Source: Actinobacteria bacterium UBA4426 (GTDB lineage: Bacteria; Actinomycetota; Actinomycetes; S36-B12). Taken from it: 43,182 nt of DNA. Under the pieces are notes generated by a model. It was not told the DNA's origin, made no database searches, and saw nothing but the letters and a program-made list of their open reading frames with translations. The position numbers and the translations under genes were made by a program. The stretch spans positions 278 through 43,459 of the forward strand of contig DGQA01000014.1 in the NCBI GenBank assembly GCA_002390705.1, written 5' to 3'. How positions within the stretch are numbered: the stretch's first letter is position 1; each line of letters begins with the position of its first letter. Shown here in pieces: positions 33,777 to 43,158 of this stretch.

Positions 33777-33846
33777 TCAATGACTCCTCTATAAGGCCGG
33801 GTAAACGGTTCTTACTACCGCCACTGATGCTAGAGGAGACTGAAAT

Positions 33847-34173
33847 TTAACTTTCGGGCAACTCCCGTGCTCGATCCACTCGCTGCCCATTGCGCACCGC
33901 GTAGAACCACAGTAAGGCAAATACGGCACCCACAAAAAACATGGTGGGAACAACGAACCCGGATCCGATTACTAGTACCTGGAGCACCCAGACGAGGGGT
34001 ACCGCAATCGGCTTAGTAATTACTCCAACACTCAAAATCAGGAGCCCGGCTAGGGCAATTCCCATCACCAGAGCCAAGATCGCATCCGCATCGGAGACGT
34101 TGATTGCAATCGGTATTGCCAGTAGAACGACCAGCGCCTCAAGGACGAGGACAGTTGATCCAAGTACCCTCAT
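33847..34173 (-). CDS. DUF4233 membrane protein
   Basis: A 108-residue protein with four hydrophobic helices and a short polar end, matching the DUF4233 proteins that follow folC in Actinobacteria (Rv2446c position in Mycobacterium). It lies 3 bases after the folC stop and before ndk, the usual folC-DUF4233-ndk order. ATG 34173. The function is unknown; the constant linkage to folC and ndk suggests a housekeeping role, but nothing in the sequence shows an active site. Confidence 0.88.
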   Translation of the reverse strand: MRVLGSTVLVLEALVVLLAIPIAINVSDADAILALVMGIALAGLLILSVGVITKPIAVPLVWVLQVLVIGSGFVVPTMFFVGAVFALLWFYAVRNGQRVDRARELPES

Positions 34174-34176
34174 TGG

Positions 34177-35538
34177 CTAATTCACCCCCTGTGAATCAGG
34201 ATCTGAGAGCAGCCGGATGGTTTCTCCCACCAACACAACTGATCCAGTGACGATAACTCCCACTCCGCCGTACTCTCCCGAACTATCAGCCAACCCAATT
34301 GCCTCTTCGAGTGCGGACGCCAAGTCACCACCAATTGTGACTCGCTCACCCCCAAGGACCTCGGATGCGAGCCGAGCCAGTTCCACTGCCGGAAGTGCTC
34401 GAGGTGAAATCGGTTCGGTAATTACCACTTGCGATACCACGGGGGAAAGTGCTTCTAAGAAACCGACAGCGTCTTTGCTGTGCAGCATGCCCACAACCGC
34501 GATCACTCCCACAAATGTGAAACTCGTTTCGAGCGCGGTAGCCAATGATTTCGCGCTGTGCGGATTGTGGGCCGCATCTACCATAATTGTGGGGCTTGTC
34601 CGCAAAATTTCCAGCCGGCCCGGTGAGATGACATTTGCGAAACCTTCGCGGACTAAATCTTCATCCAGCGGAGCCAGTAGTGCCGAGCCCAAGAAAGTTT
34701 CGCAGGCTGCAAGCGCCACAGCCGCATTATTTCCTTGATGCTCGCCAAACAGCGGGAGAAAAATTTCCGAATAATCACCGCGCAAGCCATGTAGGGAAAG
34801 AAGTTGCCCGCCTACTGCGAGCGCCTGTGAATTTACGCCATACTCGACCGCAAACCGAGTCGGTTGCAGATCTGCATTTGCACACGCCTGAATTAGTATC
34901 GCCGCCGCTTCCGGGCTCTGCGGACCCAACACTGCCGCGTCAGCATTGGCCAAAATGCCCGCCTTCTCGCCAGCAATTTCACGAATGGTCTCGCCAAGGT
35001 ATTCTTGGTGGTCAAGATCTATTGGTGTGATCACCGCGACCTGTGGTCTGCACACGCTGGTTGCATCCCACGTCCCACCAAGTCCCACCTCAATAATTGC
35101 AACGTCAACAGGTGAATCCGCAAATACTGAATAGGCCAACGCCGTCATCGCCTCAAAATATGACAATTTCGGTCCGCCATCAGTCACCGAATTGTGGTCA
35201 ACCATGGAAATAAATGGCTCAATATCGTTCCAGGTTGCAACTGCCGCCTCGGGCGAGATGGGTGCGCCGTCAAGGCAAATCCGCTCTGTTGGGTCAACCA
35301 GGTGCGGTGACGTGTACAGCCCAGTGCGTAAGCCGAATGAACGCAGAAGTGACTCAATCATTCGGGCGGTTGAACTCTTGCCATTTGTGCCAGCCACCTG
35401 AATCACGGGAAATGTCAGCTGCGGATCTCCCATTAAATGAGTCACTGCCTTCATTCGAGCCAAGGATGGTTCGATTAGGTTTTCCGGCCAGCGGGACTCA
35501 AGTTCTTCCCATAATTGATTCGCCCTCGTGATACCCAC
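34177..35538 (-). CDS. folC: Dihydrofolate/folylpolyglutamate synthase
   Basis: A 453-residue Mur-ligase-like enzyme that adds glutamate to dihydropteroate and folates using ATP. The P-loop is VAGTNGKSST near residue 48, followed by TSPHLVDPTERI, GLGGTWDATSV and VDAAHNPHS. It starts with GTG 35538, 36 bases from the divergent valS. Length and motifs are normal. In Mycobacterium and Streptomyces valS precedes folC in one operon; here valS faces the other way, so folC needs its own promoter in the 36-base gap, which holds a 9-base inverted repeat. Confidence 0.96.
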   Translation of the reverse strand: MGITRANQLWEELESRWPENLIEPSLARMKAVTHLMGDPQLTFPVIQVAGTNGKSSTARMIESLLRSFGLRTGLYTSPHLVDPTERICLDGAPISPEAAVATWNDIEPFISMVDHNSVTDGGPKLSYFEAMTALAYSVFADSPVDVAIIEVGLGGTWDATSVCRPQVAVITPIDLDHQEYLGETIREIAGEKAGILANADAAVLGPQSPEAAAILIQACANADLQPTRFAVEYGVNSQALAVGGQLLSLHGLRGDYSEIFLPLFGEHQGNNAAVALAACETFLGSALLAPLDEDLVREGFANVISPGRLEILRTSPTIMVDAAHNPHSAKSLATALETSFTFVGVIAVVGMLHSKDAVGFLEALSPVVSQVVITEPISPRALPAVELARLASEVLGGERVTIGGDLASALEEAIGLADSSGEYGGVGVIVTGSVVLVGETIRLLSDPDSQGVN

Positions 35539-35541
35539 GGT

Positions 35542-35569
35542 CGAAGTCTAGGGCGGTCAATAGACTTCG
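35542..35569. promoter_or_regulatory. Inverted repeat between folC and valS
   Basis: CGAAGTCTA (35542-35550) and TAGACTTCG (35561-35569) are perfect 9-base arms around a 10-base centre. The site fills the 36-base gap between divergent start codons, ending 5 bases before the valS ATG. It could be an operator shared by both genes or a hairpin in their short leaders. Confidence 0.5.
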
Positions 35570-35574
35570 GGACT

Positions 35575-38178
35575 ATGTCGTCGCGGTCGCAATCCCCAGC
35601 AGTCCATATCCCTGAAAAACCAAGCCTTTCCGGGATCGAAGAAAAGTGGGCCAAGAGCTGGCAAGAGTCTGGCACCTATTCATTTGATCGAACCAAAAAC
35701 CGGGATCAAATCTTTTCAATCGACACGCCTCCACCCACGGTCAGCGGATCACTGCACGTTGGGCATGTGTTCAGTTACACCCACACTGACTGCATCGCTC
35801 GCTATAAACGCATGCGCGGCTTCGAGGTTTTTTACCCAATGGGCTGGGATGACAATGGACTTCCAACTGAGCGTCGCGTTCAAAACTATTTTGGTGTGAG
35901 ATGCGATCCAAGTTTACCGTATCAAGTCGACTACACACCTCCCGAAAAACCAGACGCAAAAAAGCAGGAGCCGATCTCTCGAAAGAACTTTGTTGAATTG
36001 TGCGAACAACTCACAATTGAAGATGAAGTTGTCTTTGAGGACCTTTGGCGACGCATGGGGCTTTCAGTTGACTGGGCCCAGACGTATCAAACTATTGACC
36101 AGAATGCGCAACGGGTCAGCCAGCTTGCATTTTTGCGCAACCTCGCACGTGGTGAGGCATATCAATCTGAAGCACCAACTTTGTGGGATGTCACTTTCCG
36201 CACAGCAGTGGCCCAAGCCGAGCTTGAAGACCGCGAAGTCCCTGGCGCATTTCATCGAATTGGATTTTCTCCCACATCTGATCAAGGCGACACGGTCTTC
36301 ATTGAAACAACCCGACCGGAATTGCTCGCTGCCTGCGTTGCCCTCGTGGCGCACCCGGACGACTCGCGGTACCAATCACTGTTTGGTACCAACGTGATTA
36401 CCCCTGTGTTTGGTGTTGAAGTTCCGGTCATGGCCCACACGCTTGCCGACCCAGAAAAGGGTTCCGGAATCGCAATGGTCTGCACATTTGGCGACCTCGC
36501 CGACGTCACTTGGTGGCGTGAGCTGCAGTTACCCACCCGCCCAATCGTCGGCTGGGACGGTCGGATCACTTCGCAGACCCCACCATGGATTACCACCCGT
36601 GCAGGTAAAGAGCGTTTTGCAGCTATTGCTGGCGCGACTAGCTTCACCGCAAAACAACGCATGGTTGAAGTCCTCCGCGAATCTGGTGACATGGTAGGCG
36701 AGCCGAAGGCAATTACCCACCCGGTGAAGTTCTTTGAAAAAGGAGATAAACCACTAGAAATTGTTACCACCCGACAGTGGTACATCGCGAACGGTGGCCG
36801 TGACCCGAATCTACGCGAGGAGCTCTTGGCCCGCGGGCGTGAAATCACCTGGCACCCACCCCACATGCTGGTCCGGTACGAAAACTGGGTCGGAGGACTC
36901 AACGGCGACTGGCTGATTTCCCGGCAACGTTTCTTCGGCGTCCCCTTACCAATCTGGTATGCACTCGATTCAGATGGTAATCCGGACTACGAGCGAGTAC
37001 TTGCACCAAGTGAAGCCGAACTCCCGATTGACCCAAGCAGCGATGTCCCTGCCGGCTACACCGAGGATCAACGCAGTCAACCCGGTGGCTTTATGGGCGA
37101 TCCCGACGTGATGGACACTTGGGCGACGAGTTCTCTTACCCCTCAAATCGCCGGCGGCTGGGAGCGCGATCCAGATCTCTTTGCGCGCGTATTCCCCATG
37201 GACTTGCGACCACAAGCCCACGAAATCATCCGAACCTGGCTCTTCTCCTCCGTGGTTCGCGCAGACCTCGAAAACAACGAACTGCCATGGCAGCACGCCG
37301 CGATTTCAGGTTGGATCCTGGACCCCGACCGTAAAAAGATGAGTAAGTCCAAGGGAAATGTTGTGACACCGATGGACATGCTGGACGAGTACAGCTCTGA
37401 CGCAGTCCGTTACTGGGCAGCATCCGGGCGCCCGGGCACCGACACCGCGTTTGACATTGGTCAAATGAAGATCGGCAGGCGTTTGGCAATCAAACTTCTC
37501 AACGCCAGCAAGTTCGCCCTCACACTCTCCCAACTGTCAAGTGACCTTGATCGCACGAATATCACAGCTGCAACGATTGTGGAACCTGTTGATCAAGCAC
37601 TGCTTGCAAAACTTGCACTCACGGTTGAATCCGCAACCAAGGCGTTCGAAGAGTTCAACTACGCGAAAACACTCGACGCCACCGAGACCTTCTTCTGGGA
37701 GTTCACCGACGACTATGTAGAACTGGTCAAAGAACGTGCCTACGGTGAAACCGAAGGTGTGAACTCAGAAAGTGCACGTGCAACCCTGTTGATCACCCTT
37801 GACACGCTCTTACGCCTGTTCGCTCCATTCCTGCCGTTCACCACCGAGGAAACCTGGTCATGGTTCAACAATGACTCGATACACACTAGCCATTGGCCAG
37901 ATAGTGACACCCTGCGAGCCGTGGCCCCCAGTGGCAACATAGCCGCACTTGCCACCGCAACACAGGCCCTACGAATGATCCGCAAAACAAAGTCCGAGGC
38001 GAAACTCTCGATGAGGGCTGTGGTGTCAGCAGCAGTTTTCACAGGAACACCCGAGATGCTTAAACATTTAGATTCAGTTGCAACAGATCTCAAGGCTGCC
38101 GGATCTATCGAAGAACTCGAAACAGTGAGCGCCCCCGATGCAACTGACTTGCAAGCGGAAATAATCCTTGCCGGCTAG
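35575..38178 (+). CDS. valS: Valyl-tRNA synthetase
   Basis: An 867-residue class I synthetase that charges tRNA-Val. HVGH is at 61-64, followed by the actinobacterial form GWDDNGLPTERRVQNYFGV, the CP1 editing domain (TTRPELLAACVAL), WLISRQRFFGVPLP, and KKMSKSKGNVV near residue 587. The frame opens upstream at a TTG (35515) but ATG 35575 is the sensible start, since the upstream part lies inside folC. It is transcribed rightward, opposite to folC and clpX. No T-box could fit the 36-base leader. A perfect palindrome CACTTAAGTG stands 16 bases after the stop, with no U-tract. Confidence 0.97.
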   Translation: MSSRSQSPAVHIPEKPSLSGIEEKWAKSWQESGTYSFDRTKNRDQIFSIDTPPPTVSGSLHVGHVFSYTHTDCIARYKRMRGFEVFYPMGWDDNGLPTERRVQNYFGVRCDPSLPYQVDYTPPEKPDAKKQEPISRKNFVELCEQLTIEDEVVFEDLWRRMGLSVDWAQTYQTIDQNAQRVSQLAFLRNLARGEAYQSEAPTLWDVTFRTAVAQAELEDREVPGAFHRIGFSPTSDQGDTVFIETTRPELLAACVALVAHPDDSRYQSLFGTNVITPVFGVEVPVMAHTLADPEKGSGIAMVCTFGDLADVTWWRELQLPTRPIVGWDGRITSQTPPWITTRAGKERFAAIAGATSFTAKQRMVEVLRESGDMVGEPKAITHPVKFFEKGDKPLEIVTTRQWYIANGGRDPNLREELLARGREITWHPPHMLVRYENWVGGLNGDWLISRQRFFGVPLPIWYALDSDGNPDYERVLAPSEAELPIDPSSDVPAGYTEDQRSQPGGFMGDPDVMDTWATSSLTPQIAGGWERDPDLFARVFPMDLRPQAHEIIRTWLFSSVVRADLENNELPWQHAAISGWILDPDRKKMSKSKGNVVTPMDMLDEYSSDAVRYWAASGRPGTDTAFDIGQMKIGRRLAIKLLNASKFALTLSQLSSDLDRTNITAATIVEPVDQALLAKLALTVESATKAFEEFNYAKTLDATETFFWEFTDDYVELVKERAYGETEGVNSESARATLLITLDTLLRLFAPFLPFTTEETWSWFNNDSIHTSHWPDSDTLRAVAPSGNIAALATATQALRMIRKTKSEAKLSMRAVVSAAVFTGTPEMLKHLDSVATDLKAAGSIEELETVSAPDATDLQAEIILAG

Positions 38179-38417
38179 TTAACTGGTCGTGGGGCACTTA
38201 AGTGTCGCCGTACATTCTGACAAGGTCGCTCACAGAGATCTTCACCACTTCTTGCCTCTGCTATGTCTCTTCCATGAGTCGCAGTTCAGGCGCTGTGTCA
38301 AAGGGTGATACTTCAACGGCAGCAACCTAATCGGCTGACAAAGGTGGGGAATCGTCTTCAACCCAGAATCATTTGAATCAATCAATGGGCCTGACTAGTA
38401 ACTAATTCAGCAGGTGG

Positions 38418-39707
38418 TTAGGCAGTCTTTTCACGGGGTGCGCGCTTTGGCGCTCCCCGCGGCACAAGAGTTGGGTTCACGCTGTCGCGAACGACTTCAC
38501 CACTAATCACGACTTTGGCGATGTCCGTGCGGCTCGGCACGTCATACATCACGTTGAGCAGCACTTCCTCCAAGATTGCGCGCAGCCCGCGAGCACCAGT
38601 GCCCCGCAAAAGGGCCAGGTCTGCGATTTCGTCGAGTGCTTCCGGGGCAAACTCGAGTTCCACACCGTCAAGTTCAAAGAGTTTCTGATATTGCTTGATC
38701 AACGCATTTTTTGGCTCAACTAAGACAGCGACGAGTGCTTCGCGGTCGAGCTTGTTCACCGAAGTGAAAACGGGAAGTCGACCAATGAATTCAGGGATCA
38801 TGCCAAACTTAATTAAGTCTTCGGGCATAACGTGGGAGTACACGTCTTCTGAGATGTCCTTGCTCTCGGACCGCTCACCTTCAACGAGATCAAATGTGAA
38901 GCCGAGGTTTTTCTTACCTAAACGCGCTTCAACGATTTTGTCTAGGCCTGCGAACGCTCCACCCACAATAAACAGGACATTGGTGGTGTCAATTGAAATA
39001 AATTCCTGATGTGGATGCTTGCGTCCACCCTGTGGTGGAACTGAGGCCGTTGTCCCTTCAAGAATCTTGAGCAGCGCCTGCTGGACACCTTCGCCAGATA
39101 CGTCCCGGGTAATGGACGGGTTTTCACTCTTGCGGGACACTTTGTCGATTTCGTCGATGTAGATGATTCCCATTTCGGCGCGCTTCGTGTCAAATTCAGC
39201 AGCTTGAATAAGTTTGAGCAAGATGTTTTCAACGTCTTCACCGACGTAGCCCGCTTCGGTGAGTGCGGTCGCATCAGCGATGGCAAACGGAACATTTAGC
39301 ACGCGGGCCAGAGTTTGAGCCAATAGCGTCTTGCCAGAACCGGTAGGTCCTAGTAGCAAAATATTCGACTTAGCCAGTTCAACTGCATCTTCTTTGACCT
39401 TCGGGTTTTCGCCAGCCTGCACTCGCTTGTAATGGTTGTACACCGCAACAGATAGGGATTTTTTAGCCGATTCTTGACCAATCACGTATTCATCTAGGAA
39501 TGCATAAATTTCACGTGGCTTGGGTAGCTCGCCGAAATCAGATGTACTTGCCTCAGTGAGCTCTTCTTCAATGATTTCATTACATAGATCAATGCATTCA
39601 TCGCAGATGTACACGCCGGGGCCGGCGATCAACTTCTTGACCTGCTTTTGGCTCTTTCCACAGAAAGAACACTTCAGCAGATCGCCACTCTCTCCAATTC
39701 GCGTCAC
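38418..39707 (-). CDS. clpX: ATP-dependent Clp protease ATPase subunit ClpX
   Basis: A 429-residue unfoldase of the ClpXP protease. The zinc-binding domain has Cys13, Cys16, Cys35 and Cys38. Walker A GPTGSGKT is at 120-127 and Walker B IIYIDEID at 181-188. The LGF loop that docks into ClpP is at 268-270. It starts with GTG 39707 behind AGGGG at 4 bases. The 173-base gap to clpP2 has room for its own promoter and a 12-base palindrome. It is convergent with valS, 239 bases away. Confidence 0.98.
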   Translation of the reverse strand: MTRIGESGDLLKCSFCGKSQKQVKKLIAGPGVYICDECIDLCNEIIEEELTEASTSDFGELPKPREIYAFLDEYVIGQESAKKSLSVAVYNHYKRVQAGENPKVKEDAVELAKSNILLLGPTGSGKTLLAQTLARVLNVPFAIADATALTEAGYVGEDVENILLKLIQAAEFDTKRAEMGIIYIDEIDKVSRKSENPSITRDVSGEGVQQALLKILEGTTASVPPQGGRKHPHQEFISIDTTNVLFIVGGAFAGLDKIVEARLGKKNLGFTFDLVEGERSESKDISEDVYSHVMPEDLIKFGMIPEFIGRLPVFTSVNKLDREALVAVLVEPKNALIKQYQKLFELDGVELEFAPEALDEIADLALLRGTGARGLRAILEEVLLNVMYDVPSRTDIAKVVISGEVVRDSVNPTLVPRGAPKRAPREKTA

Positions 39708-39880
39708 AACGCCCCTTACTCACAGTATGAACAGCATCGAATCGAGCTGTCCCGACCCATCGCCTTGCTCTACAACCCGGTAACCGTACCCCGGATCCGG
39801 GCTCTAGGGTGAGATATTCACAGGGTGGCGTGGGTGAAAGTCTCAAGCCTTACTTAACACCTGGCCCTAGGAGTGAGCGT

Positions 39881-40486
39881 CTAACCTTTGCGCGAAGAGA
39901 TGACCGAGTCGATCACGCCAAAATCCTTGGCCATATCGGCCGTGAGGATTTTGTCCCGTTCAATGTCTTTTTCGATCTGTTCCAACGGCCGACCCGTGTG
40001 CTTGGCAAGGATGCCTTCCATCTCGGTACGCATCCGGATAATTTCATTGGCTTGGATCTCAATGTCTGACCCTTGGCCGCCGCCCTCGGTGTAAGGCTGG
40101 TGAATCAAAATCCGAGAGTGTGGGAGCGCGAATCGCTTGCCTGGGGTTCCGGCCGCTAACAGAATCGCAGCCGCCGAGGCTGCCTGACCCAGGCACACGG
40201 TTTGTACCTGGGGCTTAACAAACTGCATGGTGTCGTAGATCGCGGTCATGGCGGTGTAGGACCCACCGGGTGAGTTGATATAGATCTGGATATCACGGTC
40301 TGGGTCCATTGATTCCAGGGTGAGCAGCTGCGCCATGACGTCGTCGGCAGATGCATCGTCAATCTGCACCCCAAGGAAGATAATGCGCTCTTCGAAAAGT
40401 TTGGTGTAAGGGTTATGAGTGCGCTCACCGGTCGCAGTGCGTTCGCGAAACTCCGGAAGAATGTAACGACCGGTTGGGTTTATCAC
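39881..40486 (-). CDS. clpP2: ATP-dependent Clp protease proteolytic subunit 2
   Basis: A 201-residue serine protease subunit. The triad is Ser104 (GQAASAAA), His129 (LIHQPY) and Asp178 (IERDKI). In Actinobacteria ClpP2 forms a mixed barrel with ClpP1 and binds ClpX. It starts with GTG 40486, overlapping the clpP1 stop by 4 bases (GTGA), so the two subunits are translationally coupled. The NSPGGSYTAMTAIYDTMQF segment is the family handle. Assigned P2 by order and sequence. Confidence 0.97.
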   Translation of the reverse strand: MINPTGRYILPEFRERTATGERTHNPYTKLFEERIIFLGVQIDDASADDVMAQLLTLESMDPDRDIQIYINSPGGSYTAMTAIYDTMQFVKPQVQTVCLGQAASAAAILLAAGTPGKRFALPHSRILIHQPYTEGGGQGSDIEIQANEIIRMRTEMEGILAKHTGRPLEQIEKDIERDKILTADMAKDFGVIDSVISSRKG

Positions 40487-41136
40487 TTCTGGGCTCCCTT
40501 GTTCTTTGACTCGCCCTTGGGGGCGTCTGCGGAACTGCTGTACACGTGGTCGATCAAGCCGTAGTCGCGTGCGTCCTCTGCGTCAAACCAGCGGTCACGA
40601 TCGGAATCTTTCTCGATCTGCTCAAGAGTTTGTCCACTGTGCTCCGCGATGAGTGCCGCCATTCGCTTTTTAATAAATAGCATCTGCTCGGCCTGAATCT
40701 TGATGTCACTCGCAGTTCCACCCAAACCACCTGAGGGTTGATGCATCATGATCCGAGTATTCGGGGTTGCATACCGCTTGCCTGCTGCACCCGCGCAGAG
40801 CAGAAACTGACCCATCGAGGCGGCTAGGCCCATGGCCACGGTAGTGACGTCATTGGGAATCAGCGCCATGGTGTCGTAGATGACCATTCCTGCGGAGATC
40901 GATCCACCCGGTGAATTGATGTACAAGCTAATGTCTTTTTCTGGATCTTCGGCCGCGAGCACCTGGAGCTGCTTGGCGATTCGGTTCGCATTGTCATCCA
41001 TTACCGCGCCTTCAAGCCAAATGATTCGCTCACGCAAAAGCCGCTCGTCGAGCATGTCACCAAATCCAGTCATGCTGCCAGAGGAGCGCATAAATGGCAC
41101 TGCGTTAAATTCGGTACTACTCAAAGGGACGGTCAC
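40483..41136 (-). CDS. clpP1: ATP-dependent Clp protease proteolytic subunit 1
   Basis: A 217-residue subunit with Ser107 (GLAASMGQ), His132 (MMHQPSGG) and Asp181 (DRDRW). The N-terminal 28 residues include a likely propeptide. The C-terminal 15 residues are Lys/Ser/Gly rich. GTG 41136 is the start, with AGGAG 5 bases upstream; a shorter start at Met16 or Met22 is possible. It lies 97 bases after tig and leads the clpP1-clpP2 pair. No CGC-N5-GCG ClgR-type site could be picked out upstream by eye. Confidence 0.97.
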   Translation of the reverse strand: MTVPLSSTEFNAVPFMRSSGSMTGFGDMLDERLLRERIIWLEGAVMDDNANRIAKQLQVLAAEDPEKDISLYINSPGGSISAGMVIYDTMALIPNDVTTVAMGLAASMGQFLLCAGAAGKRYATPNTRIMMHQPSGGLGGTASDIKIQAEQMLFIKKRMAALIAEHSGQTLEQIEKDSDRDRWFDAEDARDYGLIDHVYSSSADAPKGESKNKGAQK

Positions 41137-41233
41137 TGGTTCTCCTAGCGTGTGGCGGAAAGCTTTCAGCCTGATAGATGAAACCTTAACGCGGAAGCTG
41201 GTGCATTCCCGCGATGATCGCCCCTAGTTCGCC

Positions 41234-42526
41234 CTAAGCCGAACCGGTGAGAGCAGCCATTTCGCTATCGAGTTCGGACAGATCAACGGCAACACCGTTG
41301 GTGTCAACAACCTTGGCGCTCTCGAGCACCTTGGCTAGCGCCTTCGCACGGCGGATATCTGCCATGGCCATGGGCACCTGTCCTGCCTCCATCAGAGCCT
41401 GCGCGAATGCATCAGGTGACATTTCGTAACGCGGTGCCTGCTGCATGAGCCAGGCACTGAGTTCGCTCTCACCAACCGTGAGTTCTTCATCTTCAGCAAT
41501 TTTATCTAGAATAAATTGGCTCTTTAACCCAGTGCGAATCTCGGTTTCCACTTCAGCGCGATGTTCATCACCTGAATCATGACCGTCCTGGAAATGCCCT
41601 TCTATTTCAGCGGCGATTAATCCTTCAGGCAATGGAAGTTCGACCTGTTCAAGCAAGACGTCATGGATTTTATTGCGCGCCTCGGCACCTTGTTCAACTC
41701 TCTTCAGCCGTCCGAGACGGGTTTCAATATCTGCACGCAACTCTTCTACAGTGTCAAACTCTGAAGCCATGGAGACAAATTCGGCGTCAAGTGCAGGGAG
41801 TTCTCGCTCACGAACCGCCGTGACCTCAACGGCCACCGTCAAGGGAATACCCGACCAATCACCATTTTGTGGGGTGAATTCAAATGTACGAGACTCCCCT
41901 TTGCTCGCTCCCCGAACAGCTTCGTCAAGGCCTGGCAGCATCCCTTCGGTTCCCAATTCATACGACATAGCTGAAGCACTGAGGTCCTCGACTTCATCAT
42001 CACTATCAGTTTTTCCCCCAATATTGACCAGGAGAACATCGCCATCTGCGCTGGCGCGATCAACTTCGACTAGGTTCGCAAACCGGCCGCGCAAGGAATC
42101 GATTTGCTCGACAACGTCGGCCTCTTCCAGTGCTACCGGCTCGACTTCAACGGTCAGAGAATCAAAGGCTGGAAGGGTGAATTCTGGGCGAACGTCAACT
42201 TCAGCGGTGAAGGTGACCTTCTCGCCATCAGCGATTTGCGTAACGTCAATTTTGGGTTGTCCAATTGGGCGAAGCTCGTTTTCAACCACAAGCTCGTCAT
42301 ACGCCTTGGGAACGGCGTTGTTTACTGCTTCCTCTAAGACTGCTCCGCGGCCGACCCGCTGTTCGACAACACGGGCTGGGACCTTTCCCTTGCGAAACCC
42401 TGGGATGTTGATTTCCTTGCCAATTCGAGTCAGTGCCTCATCCAGGCTGGGCTGCAGTTCCTCAAAAGGAATCTCTACGCTGAGCTTGATGCGGGTCGGG
42501 CTGAGGGTTTCGATCTCACTCTTCAT
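41234..42526 (-). CDS. tig: Trigger factor
   Basis: A 430-residue ribosome-bound chaperone with peptidyl-prolyl isomerase activity. The ribosome-binding signature GFRKGKVPA is in the N-terminal domain, the FKBP-like PPIase domain lies about 150-235, and the helical C-terminal domain follows. The start is ATG 42526, which has GGAG 6 bases upstream and gives the family start MKSEIETLSPTRIKLSVE; the frame is open to an ATG at 42586, close to tRNA-Pro. It precedes clpP1-clpP2-clpX in the usual actinobacterial order. Confidence 0.97.
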   Translation of the reverse strand: MKSEIETLSPTRIKLSVEIPFEELQPSLDEALTRIGKEINIPGFRKGKVPARVVEQRVGRGAVLEEAVNNAVPKAYDELVVENELRPIGQPKIDVTQIADGEKVTFTAEVDVRPEFTLPAFDSLTVEVEPVALEEADVVEQIDSLRGRFANLVEVDRASADGDVLLVNIGGKTDSDDEVEDLSASAMSYELGTEGMLPGLDEAVRGASKGESRTFEFTPQNGDWSGIPLTVAVEVTAVRERELPALDAEFVSMASEFDTVEELRADIETRLGRLKRVEQGAEARNKIHDVLLEQVELPLPEGLIAAEIEGHFQDGHDSGDEHRAEVETEIRTGLKSQFILDKIAEDEELTVGESELSAWLMQQAPRYEMSPDAFAQALMEAGQVPMAMADIRRAKALAKVLESAKVVDTNGVAVDLSELDSEMAALTGSA

Positions 42527-42600
42527 GTAGTGCTCCAGGTCTTGAGGTTGGGTATTTGTGTCACTTTGAGCCTTTGCGCCGTCCATAAAAACGGCACAAA

Positions 42601-42676
42601 TGGTCGGGGCGGGGAGATTCGAACTCCCGGTCTCCTGCTCCCAAAGCAGGCGCGCTAGCCACTACGCTACGCCCCG
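42601..42676 (-). tRNA. tRNA-Pro (anticodon TGG)
   Basis: Acceptor CGGGGCG pairs fully with CGCCCCG. D arm GCGTAGTGGCTAGCGC, anticodon stem CCTGC/GCAGG with loop TTTGGGA (TGG), T arm GGGAGTTCGAATCTCCC. Discriminator A, and CCA is encoded at 42601-42603, unlike the tRNA-Ala gene at 14231. It is transcribed leftward toward tig. Confidence 0.97.
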
Positions 42677-42850
42677 CGTTGGCCAAACCACATTGAGCGT
42701 CAGAGTGTAGAGGTATGCACTTCGCGCCTCTAATCTGCCCGTGCACAGCGAACCCACTCCCGCCCGATTTTCACCGAGAAGCGTCCACGAGGGCAGTCTC
42801 TGAAGTCTGGGTCGTAGCGCTCGCCTGGGAAGATTTGCCCTTGGACCGGT

Positions 42851-43039
42851 GACCCAAAAGAACAAGACCCATGTGGGAACTACATAGGCCAACCAAATGA
42901 TTACCCCGAGCCAAGTCATGGTGGGGGTGAGGTTTACCACGCCTCGATTCAAGGTTCCCACGACGCTATCCGAGGCGATCGTGGACGAAACATCAGTCGA
43001 CACCATGTTCGCACTCACCATCAGAGACGCACTGCCCAA
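42851..43039 (-). pseudogene. Remnant of an EfeU/FTR1 iron permease (C-terminal end)
   Basis: The frame reads TDVSSTIASDSVVGTLNRGV, then NLTPTMTWLGVIIWLAYVVP and TWVLFF. From memory this follows the end of EfeU/FTR1 permeases, with the form DLSxxLPxDSxLGTLLxG then PTxxExxxWLxYLVPxLVLFF. Only the last membrane helix and its lead-in remain; a TAA stop sits directly upstream (43040-43042), the first 200 or more residues are missing, and no ATG start with a ribosome site is seen. The frame stays open to 42662 through tRNA-Pro, with no family sequence there. It is therefore judged a decayed gene. The rest of the 42677-43158 gap shows nothing coding. Confidence 0.55.
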
Positions 43040-43158
43040 TTAGATACGCTTGATGTAACTCAGTCTTAGCCAAGTCGCGAATTGGTTGATAGATTAGACC
43101 GGCCGGTGCGGGCTTTGGGATTGCCACTATCCTTACCTCTACTCAGGTGAATCACCTC

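Noticed and set aside
38179..38417. Terminator for valS/clpX convergence
   Set aside because: The CACTTAAGTG palindrome (38195-38204) has no loop and no U-run, and no other strong hairpin with a U-tail is visible.
41137..41233. ClgR operator upstream of clpP1
   Set aside because: The CGC-N5-GCG form expected for actinobacterial ClgR sites was not found; CGCCACACGCT is only a half match.
41673..42530. 285-codon plus-strand open frame opposite tig
   Set aside because: Ser/Arg/Thr-rich, no recognisable domain, no ribosome site, and fully antisense to a certain trigger factor gene; typical shadow of biased codon use.
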